Below are positions 10,541 through 22,835 of a DNA stretch of 64,000 bases, in pieces (positions within the stretch are counted from its first letter, which is position 1; the number at the start of each line of letters is the position of its first letter). Source of the DNA: Kalaharituber pfeilii (taxonomy: Eukaryota > Ascomycota > Pezizomycetes > Pezizales > Pezizaceae); NCBI GenBank assembly GCA_015179045.1, contig WHUZ01000037.1:62001-126000 (forward strand). Direction: 5' to 3'. A program made the translations under genes and the position numbers. The notes beneath the pieces were generated by a model that worked only from the letters and a program-made list of their open reading frames with translations, did no database searches and was not told the origin of the DNA.

Positions 10541-12523
10541 TCCCCTATTGTTGCACTTAGCATGGTATAAAGGAAAAAAAAAAAGGTATGAAAAACGATT
10601 CCCAATTGATCGCCACCCGCCGCATCTGCAGCGCATTCCATCCCAATTGATATCTTAATGATATCTAATGGAATCTTTACCAAAACAATGTCGTCTGTCC
10701 ACAAAGCGAGATGGGTTGGTCAACAGGCCAAACCGGTCCAATGAAAACTTCCAACTGCGAAGGTGATTTTCCTCTTAGAGCGTGATGGCGGGCACTCTGT
10801 TCTCGTGCCCAGAGTATTATTTTCGGCCTCCGCCATGGCTTGACTGTATCCCTCCGGGAATTGCAGAGGAATGAAGTTGTTGAGGAGTGGGAGGGGATTA
10901 TGGGTGCCAGGTAGATTGGGTAGGGTGCCGCACTTGCTGTTCTCAAGTGAGAAATTGTGATTTACTACGTTGTTATAAATTTCAAGACGCGATCTTGATC
11001 TCAGAGTTTAGTTACCTGCCATCATCTCCTCTATTCGTTCCCCCCACCAGTCCCAGGCATCATCATCGTTTCTCTTCTTCGTTCTTCACTAATCCCAAGC
11101 ATCTTCTATACTTACTATTGACAAAGGAAAATGACTAACTAATCGTGACGGCCGTTCAAATCTCCACGTTCAGCCACAAACTCTGTACCTATACCGTTAA
11201 GCCGCAAAATGCGATCCTTTGCCCACAACATCAAAAAGCACGATCAAACCACTCCTAAATCCACACGCCACTCATGCCGTTGAACTTTCTCCGAATGAAA
11301 CTTCGTTGGATCCCCAAGATGGGGGGGTCCATACAAGCCGTGGCGATATCAATCGATTACCTGATGGGAGAGGACGTACCTTATCCAGAAAAAAGGAAGG
11401 ATTCTATCGTATGGCATTGCGATACATTGAAATCCCTGACAGGAAGCTCCGCCATTCCAAAATGCAACAATAGCTCCGCTTCCGATGCAAGACGGGAAAG
11501 GTGTCTGTTCTTGGAATCATAGACCAAGGAATTTGCAGTTTTTGGGGGTATGATATTGGATGAGCTTCTGAGCGCTCATACAAGGGAGGTAACGCTCATC
11601 CACGCAAGTATCCAAAGTTTCCTTCCAGAATGTAATTTTATGACACAGAATTGATAAGAATATGGTCAAGGTGGCTTGCGGAACTCAATAGCCATCTCAA
11701 CCGCGACGGGAAACATTTGTTACCCAGATATTCTGATCACGGAACCAAAGAAGAGAAGATGCTAATTATTCTTGAGCTCCTCCCTAACTGAGATAACCAT
11801 ATCTATAAAAATACCACATTGACATGGCGCCGGAGTATATGCGCTTTCTCAGTGGGGGGTACCAGGTTTGGGTACCTTCACGTCAAGTCCACAATGCGAA
11901 TGTGTTTCGAATCCGGTGTATGGCAACCGAGCAGCTACAAGATGGTGTTAATATTCTGCATTGTTGGCATGATAGGGGTTGATGGTTGCTAGCAAAATCA
12001 AACTTGGGATTCGAAGGGTTCGAGACTGGGGAGGAAGGACTTGCGCACATGGACCTGGACCTGCGGCGTGGTTGAGTACCTAAGTACTTGTATGTACTTG
12101 CATATGCTGCAAGTAGTAACCGTTTAGAACATCTCAACCTAATGCTCTGCTGGTGATGTGCAGTTGGGACGAAAAAAACGCGCGCGGTCTCATGGAAGGA
12201 AAAGGATTGGTTGGATGGGGGGACGATAACGATTGCATGTTCAAGCGCCGCGGTTACGTTTACCAGTTGATTGTCATTGCCTATCAATGATTAGTACTTG
12301 AAATCCAACGATCCCATTTCCCACTTTCAAGCAAAACCTTAACACTATTGGTGGCCATATACGCACGCAAATCCATTCTTTTTTGAAAAAAAAACTGAAA
12401 GAAAGGTACTAATCATACAATCACACTCCCTCCCACCCACATACAACCTTCCATCCTACTGCACACCCGCTCAATTTTTCCAACTTTCCCTTCTCCCCTT
12501 CTTTCCATCGAACCCACCCCTCC
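10541..12523. other. intergenic, no supported gene
   Basis: About 2 kb downstream of the MFS gene. Several 80-130-codon frames occur (for example plus 11219-11522 and minus 11883-12287), but none has a recognisable domain, introns in phase or good start context. The segment 12400-12520 is C/T-rich and is probably the 3' flank of the MFS gene. Confidence 0.4.
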
Positions 12524-14762
12524 TTACGTCAAAAACCTGAACCCCCCCACTACCCTCTCTTCCACAGCTCCCTTCTCCCCATCTCCCGCCACGCCCTCGA
12601 CCACCACTCCCGGCGCCACATCCCGCACCGGCTCTCCTCTATCCAGCTTCTTATTCAGTCTCGTCAATACAATCTTCAGCACCGTGGCCATCAATATCGC
12701 AATCAGGGCAGTGATGGCATTGACGATCATGGCGACAAGGTAGCGGGGGCCGGCGGATCCTATACGGTTGAGGTTAGCAGAGGGTTTTTATAGGGTGGGG
12801 AGTCTCAAGTGGGGATGGGAGAAATGGGGGACGTACTGGGATACATATAACTGCTGTAAATCGAACTTGCGTTTGAGACGGCGTTGATGGCGGCGAGTGC
12901 TGCGGCTCGTTTGGCGGGGGGACGAGGGAGGGTATTAGAGATCCAGGCGAGTGCGACAACGTAGCCCTATATATCGTTAATTTACTGCACTCACCAAAAG
13001 TCAAGAGAGTGGAAGTTGATACAACTTACAGTGTAGACCGATGGGACCATCAACATCATCGCCACTACACCCGAATATCCATGTCAGATTACAGATGCAA
13101 GAAACAAAAGAATAGAATTCGGAGGGGGAATAGGAGTGTAGGCACCGTATCGAGGAGCAGTAGCCGTCGTAGCCGCCGCGAGAATAAAGCTAGCAACAGA
13201 AACCCATAATGGGATGGTGATGTGCAGATACCGCTCTCCCGTTTTGTCGGCATGTAAAGCGTTGGCGAAGGCGGTGAACACACAAAGGACCTGTGGATGT
13301 CAGCATATTGATGCCCCGGCGAGGTGGGGGAGGGGAAGTATATACGTACATATGGTGGACAGGTCAATAGCAGGGAGATAATCCTGTTGTATCCCAGGGT
13401 TTCAACGACACTACGCATCTGTTAGCAGGATCTGTACCATGTGTAGGTAGTATTATCTAACTCACGTTGGAAAGAAATTCGTAATCGACCCAGATGCCAC
13501 AATGCAAAAAATACATGTCATCTGACACCCATTTAGCATTCTCTATCTGACTTCTACCAAATCTCAATACTCACCAAGATATACAACTTGGGATCCTTGA
13601 ACGCCAACTTCAGCCCATGCATCAACTTCTGGCTTCCGGTTCCCTCCCAATCCGCCTCCCCGATATCATCCTCCAAACGCCAACTCGCCAAATCCCGCTC
13701 CAGATCCGTCAGCCAGGTTGTACTCCTCGGGAAATCAGGCAGAATCCAGTAAGCCCCGACAGCAATGATGACGGTGATTGCGCCTTCGATAATGAATAGC
13801 CATCTCCAGGCGAGGATGCCAGCTTTTCCGTCCATGCCGTCGGTGATGCCGGCTGCGATGAGGCCAGAGAAGGCGCCGGAGATAAGGGAGCCGCTGTAGA
13901 GGACCGCTGTGCGGAAACCGAGCTCTTTACGGGTATACCTGGGATCACGAAGTCAGGATTTGTGGAGAGGGGAGTGGGAACATGAGGCAACTTACCATGC
14001 CGACAAGTAGAAAAGACATCCAGGCTAGAATTTTGATTGGTCAGAAAATCAACCTATTGCAATGATGCAAATGGGGGACCTACAAAGTACGCCGCCTCAA
14101 CGAAACCAAGAATAAATCTGCAAAAGTAAGCGCTAGTGCCGTTCTATTCAATATTGTAGAATACATACCGACAAGCAAGTAAACCTCCGTAGTTTTGTAC
14201 TCCGCCTGTAGCTCCAGATATTACACCCCATACAACCATGCATGTCGGAAGGTATAATGACGGTTTGCCGATTTTATCCAGAAACATGTTTGACGGCACT
14301 TTTATAAGTCAGCACATTCCCCAATCAGGAAATTACGGTAAGACTGACCTTGCATCAGAATATATCCCACAAACAGGATGGAAACAGAAGTCTATATCTG
14401 ACGTCAACATCAATCCCCACATACCACCCCTGGCAAGATTGTATGCAAACCTGATATTGCGTGCTCGATAATTTCAGTTCTGTCTCCAACCCAGCCAACC
14501 GAGCGGCCGCAATGTTGTTCCTGTCCAGGTAATTCATAATGTACATGAGCACCATCATCGGCATGAGACGCAAATCAATTTTCCGCCTCATCTTGAGCTC
14601 CAGTTGGTCTCTTTCCTCCTTGGTCATGTTCCGAAGTGACTCGGGCAGGTTTCTGTTCGGAGAAGGCGCCTTTGTGTCCCCAGAGACGTCATTTTCCAGA
14701 TTTGTAGAGTTTTGAGAGCTATTAGGGTCGACGTGAACCTTTTCGTCGGGTATAGGCGACAT
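12524..14762 (-). CDS. MFS transporter, Dal5-like anion:cation symporter family
   Basis: Spliced 524-aa protein of 12 exons: 14762-14451, 14391-14349, 14298-14169, 14117-14084, 14024-13996, 13938-13575, 13521-13466, 13410-13350, 13290-13146, 13064-13030, 12966-12837, 12759-12524. All 11 introns (50-81 nt) have GT..AG ends and every junction keeps phase; the summed exons are 525 codons. The cytosolic N-terminus precedes a first membrane segment ending in YIMNYLDRNNIAAARL, the typical Dal5-family TM1 motif. DKIGKPSLYLP and ACRFILGFVEAAYFPG (TM2-TM4) and the late signature GYVVALAWISNTLPRPPAKR (TM11 region) also fit. Family members import small organic anions such as allantoate, nicotinate, pantothenate or dipeptides at the plasma membrane; substrate cannot be deduced here. 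Length matches the family, and no defect is seen. Confidence 0.92.
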
Positions 14763-14921
14763 GGCGAATTATGTAAAATTCCACGAACCAGCGGTACAAA
14801 TATCCTGCACAATGAAGCTGGTATACGTGAAGATGTGGGTCTGGGGAACCAGAAGCGGAGGAGAGGGTGCAGAATGAGGAGATTTAAAGCATTATACCTC
14901 CTTCTATTTTGCCTCGTTCAT

Positions 14922-14933
14922 CCTATATATAGC
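14922..14933 (-). promoter_or_regulatory. possible TATA box of the MFS gene
   Basis: TATATATAG-type sequence about 165 bp upstream of the MFS ATG on its coding strand. Position and sequence are reasonable for a fungal TATA element; no transcript start is known. Confidence 0.35.
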
Positions 14934-16173
14934 CCGCATATTGCCTGGAAAGGACTTAATCTCTCGGTACCCAACTTTCCGGGAATCCACCACTTCCGTC
15001 GCCCCTTCCTAACTCGTGCTCCAAGATTTCGTGGTAAAGTAACGCATTGAGTTGGACTGGCTCAATTCCTCAACAAGCTCTCCAGGAGCCGATATCACTT
15101 GCCATCGGCATCTCCAAACCTTGCCTGTACTCTACTTCTGCCCCCATGCATGACATGCTCCTAGCCTGGTTGCACCAACCCTCCGACCGTAGCATGCTCC
15201 GTGTGTTTAAACGCCCACTAATGAACCATCCGTTGCAATAGGTAAGGATCTTTCCCGCAATATGTGCCTAGCTTCCTGCTTTTGCGGGGGGACAAGGGAC
15301 GGGAATGGGGTAGCGAAAGTCTTGACTGAGTGATAAGTCGCGTTGAGTTGAGCGGCGCGGTGGTTCAGCCATCGGTGCGAGCCACCCATCTAATGATGGC
15401 GATCCTTTGCTGTTGGTTATGGGACAGTACCTGACCTTGTTGTCCAGCATGTGCCGAGGGCAGCAGCAATTAACCGGTGTCCGGCGCAAGAGCGTTGAGA
15501 AACTGGCAACTGCTCGCGCTGCAGGCATGGTGAGGCCCTGGCAACCCCAAGGCAGATCCGCGCTTCTATATGCTGCTATCCGCCGCGCAATGTGGGGCAT
15601 CGCAAGTGCTTGCCAAATCGTGAGGCCATTTGACTGGCCTCGGGCCGTGCTGTCCTTCGGGCCGGTAGTTTGTGTGAAAGCCCGCGGCGGGAGGCTCCGT
15701 GTGCAGTAACGTGACTGGCATTGCATCAGGATGCATGCACACATCGCCAGAACGCGTGGAGGAATCCATTGCACCAGCGCTGCGGGGCGGCGGGAGGGGA
15801 ACATCAGGTGTGGATATCGTATGATACGTGTGAGACCCGCAGTGCCAAGCGCACCGTTGGCCGCTGCCAACATCTGCGGCGTGGCAGGCGCCGCTGTCAG
15901 CGCCGCTGTCAACGCCACTCCCTTCACGCCTGTCCCCACATTTGCCGACAGAGATCTCCACAGCCAAGCGCAGGCTTGGCTCCCCCCCCCCCGCCCCCAT
16001 GGATCTACCCTTGCAGCGTGCGATGATGTGTGATACAGAGAACTCGAGTGCATGTCACTCTCGGATCGAACCCCCCTCTCACTCTCATTTCATCGATCCT
16101 GCGGAATCCTCCGTGGCCAACGAAGAGTAGAGCCTAATTCCATTCATATTCAAATGCAAACTTGATATACACT
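14934..16173. other. G/C-rich intergenic segment
   Basis: Clearly more G/C-rich than its surroundings, especially 15400-16000, with long frames on both strands (minus 15268-16053, 261 codons; plus 15721-16033). These overlap each other, lack any recognisable domain and are what high G/C content gives by chance. It includes the upstream region of the MFS gene and the 3' flank of the 16174 gene. Confidence 0.4.
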
Positions 16174-18200
16174 TCATAACTCGTTACGTTCTCTGCTCAC
16201 CATTACCCTCTTCCCACACCACAGGCACAGTCTCCAGATATCCTCCCCTCTTGCTCCAGCATATCCTAGGCCCCCGTGAGCCGGTGTGTTCCACAGACTA
16301 GTTCCTCCGCCCAATGCTCTACCGCATACCCAACAGTCGCATCGAGCACCACCGATTCCTCCCCTTGCAAACCCTTCCTTGTGGTCTTGTTGTCCCCGAC
16401 GCTTCTCGTCACAATCAGGTGCATAGCGGTCAGCGTCCCAAAGCTCAAGATTCCTTCCTCCGGTATCGCAGTCTGGACAGATCCATTCATCTCCTTTCTT
16501 ACATATACACAGTAGGGTCCTTTTCTGTGCATGCTTATTCCCGTACGAGGAACTGGATCCAAGCACTTTTGAGTCCCGGTGGCCACGGCTGCCGCACATT
16601 GTCCAGCAGTCAAAACATAACCGCCGCAGACGATATGAATGTGGTACAAAAGGAGAGATATCGCATGCCTATATGCATATATCAGTTTTGTCTCAGCCGC
16701 AATTCGGAAGTTGCATGGTTCAGGGACGGCGTATATAACTCACGGCACAGACGCATTCTCCACACCAGACGCAAAACCTCAATGGCACCTTTTGTTGTGG
16801 GACGCGATGAGGGGTTTTGCAAACAGCCGTCAGACTCAAAAGCCATACTAACCGGCCAAGTCTCTGTGTATACTCCTCGTCGCTGCCCGTTTGTGGTCTT
16901 TCATTTCCATAATCATATTCTGGAGGATCGACATATTCCAGATTTTCATTCCGTGGGGGTTGTATTTGCATATGATACACATCCAGTTCTGAATGGGCAT
17001 GACCTTGCTGCAGTCCACTCATTATCCCAGAGCCCGCAGGAACAAAGCTATGCCTCAGAAAATAGTTATCAATCACTTCGCTTCTATCCGAGCTGAGAGA
17101 ATTTATATCCTCATCCCTGTTGCCGCTCATCCGAGATGCAGGTGTTTGTGGGATGATCACTGATCCAACTTTCACTCTAAGTGGGGTCATTGGAGAAATA
17201 GGGCTAATTTGATATGGACCATCCTCATGGTCAAGATTGTTGCCCTGTGTGCTAATAAAGGATATTCCATCGCCATCAGCGTTCTCACCATTTGGCAAGG
17301 TCCTTCGGTCATTGTGGTGCGATGGGGTTAGTAAAATCCCTTCTCGAATCATTTTACTGACCAGAACCAGACTTAGCAAGTCTATTCGTCGAAGATGCCG
17401 TACTATACGGGTGACAATGTTGTTTTGACGGCACATGAGATTTAAGTGATATTCTCCCCCATCGAATACCTTACAGTCAACTAAGCGAGGGGATGTGGCT
17501 GTGGAAGGGGAATTCAATGGTGAAAAGGGACTCCAAGGAAGAAATATATTAGGTTGCAAAATGGAGCATTCCCGGTTGGTCCATCTGGACTTGGGGGAGA
17601 GAGGTCCATCCAATCGCGGAGAATACATGTGTCCCCAGCCGCCTAACTGCCTCGGAGATACTGTAGGCGAAGAGGTTTGCGGAGCATTGCGGATTCCTGC
17701 AAATTGATGTTGGAATGGAGAAGCTGGTGAAGTGTTGCTATTGACATCTTTTGAGTTTCTTCGACTGTGAGCTTTGCTTCCTCGTCTTTTGACCTTTTTA
17801 CGCTTGATGCGGTATGCTGAAATGCCTCTATGTCTTGTGGGAAGAGGTGATGGGGATGGTGAGGCAGAGGATGCCGGGTATGCAGTTGGTGAGGAACGGG
17901 ATGATGTGGATATGTGAGAGGTGAGATTGTTCGCTGTGCTTAGTGGACGGTCTGGGAGTGCAGAGGTGCTGGATGATGCCGCCAGAGTCCAGGCCCAAGG
18001 TGAAGTAAGAGGAGTAGGCTGAATATGCGGTGAAGCTGTCTTAGGAGCAGTATGTTCTCGACGGGGGATGCGGAAGGAAAATGGGGAAAATAACGGGTTA
18101 CGGTAAGTCTGATTGCGGTGGTGGTATGGGTTGGGGAGGCGATTGGAGAAGGGGATGCGGAGGATGAGGTGGCGGAGGTAGGGGAGATGGTTTTGACCAT
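16174..18200 (-). CDS. F-box-like, Cys-rich zinc-binding protein (hypothetical)
   Basis: Modelled as three exons, 18200-18102, 18039-16744 and 16668-16174, joined in phase across introns of 62 and 75 nt (donors GTAACC and GTGAGT), giving 629 aa. The first 230 residues are Ser/Pro-rich with a basic patch (KRKKVKRRGSK). Residues about 240-265 read NIVTRIVRHLRRIDLLSLVL followed by VSK, an F-box-like helix pair. An acidic/polar linker follows. The last ~170 residues contain repeated CxxC pairs (CVWCGEC, CFDCW, CICKKGDEWICPDC, CDCWVCG, CLWCG), suggesting several zinc sites. An F-box would link it to SCF ubiquitin ligases, but the match is weak. The first exon and start ATG are the least certain parts; exon 2 is long and solid. 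Confidence 0.7.
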
Positions 18201-18572
18201 TGCTGATTCGGGTATTGATGCAGATTTAGAACTAGAAAAGTGCTGATTTTAGAAAAGTGATTGGGAATATGTCATCTAAGGACTGAGGACTGAATATGTG
18301 ACGTTGAGCAACAGTAACCGCAGCAAGGATTGCTGAATGAGGTTGAACATGGCGATGGCTATGAACTGAGGTGGGGGGTGGTCAAGGACGAGCAAACGGA
18401 TCCCTATTATCTGATGAAAGAGAAGCAAAAATCTGGGTGTTAGTCTAGCGTTGGCAGACAACAAAGAGCGGTGGTGAGATAAGGTTTAATTGATGGACTA
18501 CTGTGGTGGCTTCATCAAGCTACCTATCGTGTATACTAACAATAGGGCCGCTTGAAATTGGATTGGTGGTAA

Positions 18573-18612
<40 letters not shown>

Positions 18613-20032
18613 CGTGCAGTGGAATATGGATGGGGGTGGAGGTACTCTACTGGGTAGCACACATTGGATGGGGACTTGAAGATATGGTGATTTGTCTTGT
18701 GTGTAATGAAGGCAATAAAATGAATAAGCTGAGATACTAAGTATAGAGTGAACTGGATATATATATATCAACCTGTGGTCTTAAATTGGAGAAGAGCTAA
18801 AGAGTTCATTTTTTTCATGGTCCCCGGAGAATAGAGGGTAATTATATCCATCGGATGTGCCGTACATAACGCTGTCGCCTTTGGATTCCCACATACACAT
18901 ACGGTATAGGCTAGGAATGTTTATTTATATACCAGCTAGTTACTAGTAGATGTGCTATTTATATATATATTCTTTGTTATTTTGTTTTTGTTTTGTTAAT
19001 GTGTTTATTTGTGTTTGTGGTTTCTTTGTTTTATATAGTATATATCCCCAACCAACTCAACCTAATCAAATGTTAATCCATTCGGTAAGAAAGTCGCGGA
19101 TTTGACGGTAGTATTATATACGGGCGGGGACCTGGGTGATCCGGCCTCGTCGGGGAATGGGAGGGGGAAGGTTAGAGGTATTCGACCAGGTATGGAAAAT
19201 TTGACGAATACGTTTTTGTGTCCCAAATAAAAAGAAAAAAAAAATTTACCATAAGAGATCGTGAGTATTTCGTAGTGGGGGGGAGGGAGGGGAGAGGTTC
19301 TGCAATTCTTAAAGGAAGAAAAAACTGGACGTGTATTCGTGAATAATTCATAGGGTATGTCCGGAGATATATGGTTAGGAAGTGTCATGGCATGAGGGGC
19401 TTCGAGACTGGAAGGAAAATATGTAGCTGATGTGAACAAACAACTGTTTTTCCTTACGTAGCAACTGGCTAATATGGGCGTATGGTGCTAGCAAACCAAG
19501 GCTTTTCAAAAAAAAATATATATAAGAAGTAAAAAAGAAGGAAAAAAAAAAAGAAAGAAAAAATCTCAATATTCCTCACACATGCATTATGTAAATAACT
19601 CTGTCCTATTTGCCGGGGTACAGAGATACTAATGTTATCTACGTATATAGTCGAGAGTGGGTATATAGTTTTAGGGATAGATAAAATCTACAACTGGTAT
19701 GATATTTTATGTAGAATTGCTCAAGAGGAGGTATAATATAATGTTACGATGGCCAAGGAAGGCATCTTTATCTGCATTGCCATACAGTATCTGGGTAAGC
19801 AAGGGGTGGGCTAGAACTAGAAACTAGGTATACATAGCTAGATCTGGCTGGGTTGGGTGTCCGGAAATGGTAAGGTAAACTAACTAGCTTTTGCGGGAAG
19901 TGTTGTACTGTAAAAGGGGGGAATCTTTATGGATATCTATGATGATGTTTAGTTTATTCATGATTTATATGCCTTTGTGTCTCTTTTTTTTTTTTTTTTT
20001 GAAACGGTTGTTGCTGCTGGAGTTTGATTATA
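18201..20032. other. intergenic, A/T-rich with homopolymers
   Basis: No supported gene. It contains the upstream region of the 16174-18200 gene, a 38-nt G tract (18574-18611), TATATA and TTTTGTTTT stretches around 18955-19040, and A-rich tracts near 19505-19565. Short frames here have no recognisable content. Confidence 0.45.
18574..18611. repeat. 38-nt poly(G) tract
   Basis: An uninterrupted run of 38 G residues on the plus strand. Such tracts can form G-quadruplexes and are hard to sequence, so the exact length is doubtful. Confidence 0.8.
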
Positions 20033-20308
20033 CCGTATTAACTCACATAAGAGCAAGAAAACAAACGCGCGCTAGTTCGGTCTTGGCAGGACTCAGGCAC
20101 CATTAATCACACTAGCGCGCTGTTCGTGCAATCTTGGCATTACTAAGCACAACTAATCTCCAGCTTCTCTACGAATCTCCGTGGTGTTGAGGTTAGCATC
20201 GCGGATCATCACGTGCCCGTGCGTGATACACGCGCACTGGCGCTGCGAATTTTGCCAAGACCGAACTAGCGCGCGTTTGTTTTCTTGCTCTTATGTGAGT
20301 TAATACGG
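20033..20308. mobile_element. Tc1/mariner-like MITE with 58-bp terminal repeats
   Basis: A 276-bp element bounded by TA on both sides (20031-20032 and 20309-20310). Counting the TA, the left 58 bases (starting TACCGTATTAACTCACATAA) and the right 58 bases are perfect inverse complements. The TA duplication points to Tc1/mariner-type transposition. The ~165-bp core has no coding capacity. Perfect identity of the arms suggests a recent insertion. Confidence 0.85.
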
Positions 20309-21649
20309 TATGAATTTGGGGAATGCTCTGGTTTCGTGACGGGGGAATAGGCGAGCATGTATGTATGTACTTGGTACAAGGTGTATGCACCTGACTAAGC
20401 AGCGAATATGGCTATATAGTAATGCAATTACGTCCTGAAAGTACTGAGTACAGTATTGCAATTGTATCCTGGCAGTATGGGAGTGCCATTGCGTCCTAGT
20501 GGTACAGGAGTGCTATTACGTCCTAATAATTAGTAGTCCAGATGTTGCATAACATCAATAGCTGTATCCTGGCAGTGACCTCACGGTACCAACGTCAGGA
20601 TGCACATGACGCAAAAAGACAGAAATATACTGGACAGTGCTAGGGCGCACACCATTTTTCTTTCCTGATAGAAATATCTTTCTAACCTAGTGAAGTAATG
20701 ATTTTCACTCTCCACTAACGAACATAACTACTGAACATCAATATTCGTTGAATAAAATATGTGTCTTGTATACTCTAAAACCTATTGCAAGCCTTGGACC
20801 ACTTTCTTCACCAAGCCTATCCTGTATTTGTTTTTCAAATACTATGAAACCAATCCACCGAAAGCCTTAGATAAAACTACCCACCATGAAGGACTGCACT
20901 TAATTTGTCTTTTGGCCCCAGAAAGGACTGTCCAGAACGGAAGTCAGCGTAGACTTAATGGAGATTGCGGGAGAGGTGACTCACTTTTGAAATTCCAACA
21001 TTGCTGGCTTATAGGCTATGGGTGGCATTCGTACCATATAAACTTGTGTGAGATACTCATTGTAGGTAGTACGATTGATGCTCAACATCCTGAGTAGCCC
21101 ATTGCAATTCCCACAAGGTTCCCGAAGAAGGGCCACTTTAGTGATTCTCTTAAGGCCGTCCCACAAAACTAGTGCGCGCGTAACCCAACTCTCCTTAAAG
21201 CTGTCCCATGAGATAGAACCCGCAGTGTGTGGGGCTATGGCTATCCCCTCGAGAGATCCCAGTATTTCTGTCTTAAGCTCAGCCTTGGACCTGTCAAGCT
21301 TGTGTCAACACCCATTCACAGTGTGGATTATACCCTACAAGGGAGTTGACTCTTTCACTTACTGTCCCAGTTTCGCAAAATGGAAAAATGGATATGTTTC
21401 CGCGCAGTGACCAAATTTCGGAACAGACTTGGCCACATCATCAATCCCTCTCGGGGACCTCAGATTCGCTTCAAGATTATCAAGCTTCTCTGAAACCTTG
21501 TCCCGAACATCATTAACATTACAGGAATCGCGGCCACTCGTCGTTAGTACTGCTGGTTACGCCTCGCGCCGGATTGAACCCAGTCGCATTTGATAATAAA
21601 TTAACATAGCTTGCGCCTAAGCTAATGGGCTGAAGTGCCAAGTAGTCCT
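20309..21649. other. intergenic, degenerate short repeats
   Basis: Around 20415-20580 motifs such as TATTACGTCCTA and TGTATCCTGGCAGT recur at irregular 30-40-bp spacing, a decayed tandem repeat. The remainder, including 20760-21500, has frames up to 112 codons but nothing recognisable. Confidence 0.4.
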
Positions 21650-22206
21650 GCAATCTGAGCTTAACTTGATAAGTATGACGACAGGTCCGTCCCGATGGCA
21701 TGAGATGTGGCAGAATGAGTTGAACTTGACAGATATGGCAGGCCCGGCCCCACAGCCTCAGGAAGAATGAGCTCAATTGTACAGGCATAGCAGGGCCCAC
21801 CTCCCGCCGTGAGATGAGATAGAGTGAGCTGAATTTGACAGGCATGGAAGGCCCAACCCGACGGTGTGAGAAAGTTGACAGGTATGGCCGGCCTACGAGA
21901 TGAGGCAGAATAAGCTGAAATTGGCACGTATAGCCGGCCTGACTGGACAGCGGGAGATCAGGCACCATGAGCTAAATTTGAGACGCATGGCATGCCCAAG
22001 GCACAAGATAGGATAAGGTAGAGTGAGCTGAATTTGAGATGTACGGCATGCCTGAGCCGAGGCATGAGAAGATGCGGAATGAGCTGAATTTGATAGATGT
22101 GGTAGAACGAGCTGAGGTAGAATCAGCTGAATTTGACAGGTATGGTAGGGCCCACTCGATGGCGTGAGAAGAGGAAGAATAAGCTGAATTTGACAGGTAT
22201 TGCAGG
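21650..22206. repeat. degenerate ~60-bp minisatellite
   Basis: Roughly nine units share GAGCTGAATTTGACAGGTAT, a GGC(A)GGCCC block and a GAGA..GAAT stretch, repeating every 55-70 bp. Units have drifted by substitutions and small indels. Frames that cross the array are by-products of the repeat. The right edge abuts the hAT-type MITE copy 2. Confidence 0.75.
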
Positions 22207-22647
22207 CAATGAATCCAACAGGCCAGGCCGTGAGGGCCGGTCCAGATCATTCAGGCCGGCGCAGGCCAACTAGGCCGGTCCAGACCATTTAAATACTCAA
22301 TCTGGTAAATGCTGGCCTCAATGCACCTGGATAGCTGTGGAGTGATTCGCTTAATTGGCCTGAATGGCCTGGACCGGCCTGGTTGGCCTGGGCCTTGGCC
22401 TGGTTGACCTGGACCGGCCTGCATGGTCTGGACCGACCTGAATGGCCTGGGCCTTGGTCTGGTTGTCCCGGGCCGTCCTGAATGGTCTGGACCGGCCTGC
22501 ATGGTCTGGACCGGCCTGGTTGGCCTGCTTCATGTGGATCAGGCCGGTCCAGGCCGGTCCAGGCTGGTCCAGGCCACTGACAATACTGGCCTTGCCCGGT
22601 CCAGGCGGTTTCAGTCCAATGCAGATCACGGCCTGTTGGATTCATTG
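22207..22647. mobile_element. hAT-type MITE, GGCC-rich, copy 2
   Basis: Left terminus CAATGAATCCAACAGGCC and right terminus GGCCTGTTGGATTCATTG are inverse repeats and match copy 1 at 5438-6010. The flanking 8-mers ATTGCAGG and ATTTCAGT agree at six of eight positions, a decayed target duplication. It shares the CACCTGGATAGCTGTGGAG segment with copy 1 but has a much longer right-hand array of CTGGACCGGCCTG-type units. No coding capacity. Confidence 0.75.
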
Positions 22648-22649
22648 AT

Positions 22650-22835
22650 TTCAGTAGCCATTTCGGTCGCTATTTCAGTAGCCATTTTAGAACCCATTTC
22701 AGTAGCCATTTCAGTAGCTATTTCAGCGGCCATTCAGGTGCCATTTTATCAGCCATTTCGGCAACCATTTCGACAGCCATTTTGGCAGCCATTTCGACAG
22801 CCATTTTGGCAGCCATTTCGACAGCCATTTCGGCA
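22650..22835. repeat. 12-bp tandem repeat
   Basis: About fifteen units near the form GCCATTTCGACA, some with TTTTGG instead of TTTCGA. The array begins immediately after the hAT-type MITE. Translations give periodic Met-Ala-Xaa-Glu/Lys or Asn-Gly-Cys peptides, but no gene context supports coding. Confidence 0.8.

Noticed and set aside
15268..16053. 261-codon minus-strand frame in G/C-rich DNA
   Set aside because: Overlapping long frames on the other strand, no domain, no introns and Ala/Arg/Pro-rich content typical of chance frames in G/C-rich sequence.
21519..21968. 149-codon frame in the minisatellite
   Set aside because: Its periodic peptide comes from the ~60-bp repeat; both strands give similar frames.
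22289..22645. Gly/Pro/Arg-rich frames of 80-138 codons
   Set aside because: Encoded only by the GGCC arrays of the hAT-type MITE.
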